NCBI GenBank assembly: GCA_943704425.1
Contig: CALSCP010001768.1
Span: 1-20,336 of the forward strand
From: Ministeria vibrans ATCC 50519
Lineage: Eukaryota > Opisthokonta > Filasterea
Reading direction: 5' to 3'
DNA length: 20,336 nt
Each line of letters starts with the position of its first letter. Position 1 is the stretch's first letter. A program made the position numbers and the translations under genes. The notes beneath the pieces are model-generated. The model was not told the DNA's origin and ran no database searches. It worked only from the letters and a program-made list of their open reading frames with translations. Below are positions 20,129 through 20,336 of the stretch, piece after piece.

Positions 20129-20336
20129 CTCTCTCTATCACTTTGATTCTCTCTCTATCACTTTGATTCTCTCTCTATCACTTTGATTCTCTCTCTATCA
20201 CTTTGATTCTCTCTCTATCACTTTGATTCTCTCTCTATCACTTTGATTCTCTCTCTATCACTTTGATTCTCTCTCTATCACTTTGATTCTCTCTCTATCA
20301 CTTTGATTCTCTCTCTATCACTTTGATTCTCTCTCT
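20129..20336. repeat. 20-bp satellite running off the window (unit CTTTGATTCTCTCTCTATCA)
   Basis: From 20141 the 20-mer repeats without a mismatch about 9.8 times to the last base. Diverged CT/TATCAC units start near 20020. It probably lies in an intron of the FCHo-like gene, upstream of the exon beginning at 19984. Identical units imply recent expansion or an assembly artefact. Confidence 0.95.

Noticed and set aside
20020..20336. Direct repeats resembling a CRISPR array
   Set aside because: The 20-bp units are contiguous with no unique spacers, and the context is a eukaryotic intron.
1..20336. Defence island, selfish element or biosynthetic cluster
   Set aside because: All six genes belong to conserved eukaryotic cell-biology families. 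No transposase, polymerase, nuclease, toxin or tailoring-enzyme genes are visible.

Overview
The window is nuclear DNA from a compact, intron-containing eukaryote. Six protein-coding genes are packed into 20 kb. Introns run from 59 nt to about 520 nt and obey GT-AG. There are long GA/CT microsatellites and minisatellites and many homopolymeric codon tracts. Two genes code for proteins of the motile 9+2 flagellum (RSPH14, LRRC56), so the organism almost certainly makes a motile cilium or flagellum at some stage. The other families (VPS9D1-like, MFSD8-like, FCHo-like, PLC-delta-like, and a WOPR-box protein of the fungal Gti1/Pac2 type) suggest a flagellated unicellular opisthokont or a near relative. 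That placement is inference; I cannot name the species.

Layout: 83-2112 (+) is a VPS9D1-like Rab5-type exchange factor, 5'-partial. 2441-2744 is a CT-rich 12-bp minisatellite. 2750-4801 (-) is a single-exon, polyQ and acidic protein that ends in a WOPR DNA-binding domain. 4802-5218 is a divergent promoter region. 5219-6776 (+) is RSPH14 in five exons. 6777-7240 is AT-rich and holds a dispersed repeat and a TAA/TTA microsatellite. 7241-10748 (+) is a phosphoinositide phospholipase C in seven exons with an extra N-terminal C2 domain. 10834-12832 (-) is LRRC56 in five exons, convergent with the PLC gene. 12833-13193 is AT-rich intergenic DNA with the second copy of the dispersed repeat. 13194-17082 (-) is an MFSD8/CLN7-like lysosomal transporter in about 14 exons, with an uncertain 5' end. 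17294-19984 (-) is the C-terminal part of an FCHo/Syp1-type endocytic adaptor in seven exons, whose 5' part lies beyond the window. 20129-20336 is a perfect 20-bp satellite running off the edge.

Two functional themes appear. VPS9D1, FCHo and MFSD8 act in the endocytic and lysosomal pathway, and PLC acts on the same plasma-membrane phosphoinositide that FCHo/AP-2 bind. RSPH14 and LRRC56 are axonemal. I see no operon-like logic beyond the shared divergent promoter of the WOPR gene and RSPH14. There is no transposase, reverse transcriptase, CRISPR array, rRNA or recognisable tRNA. Exon structures were built by hand from splice consensus, phase and family similarity. All exon joins listed keep the reading frame.
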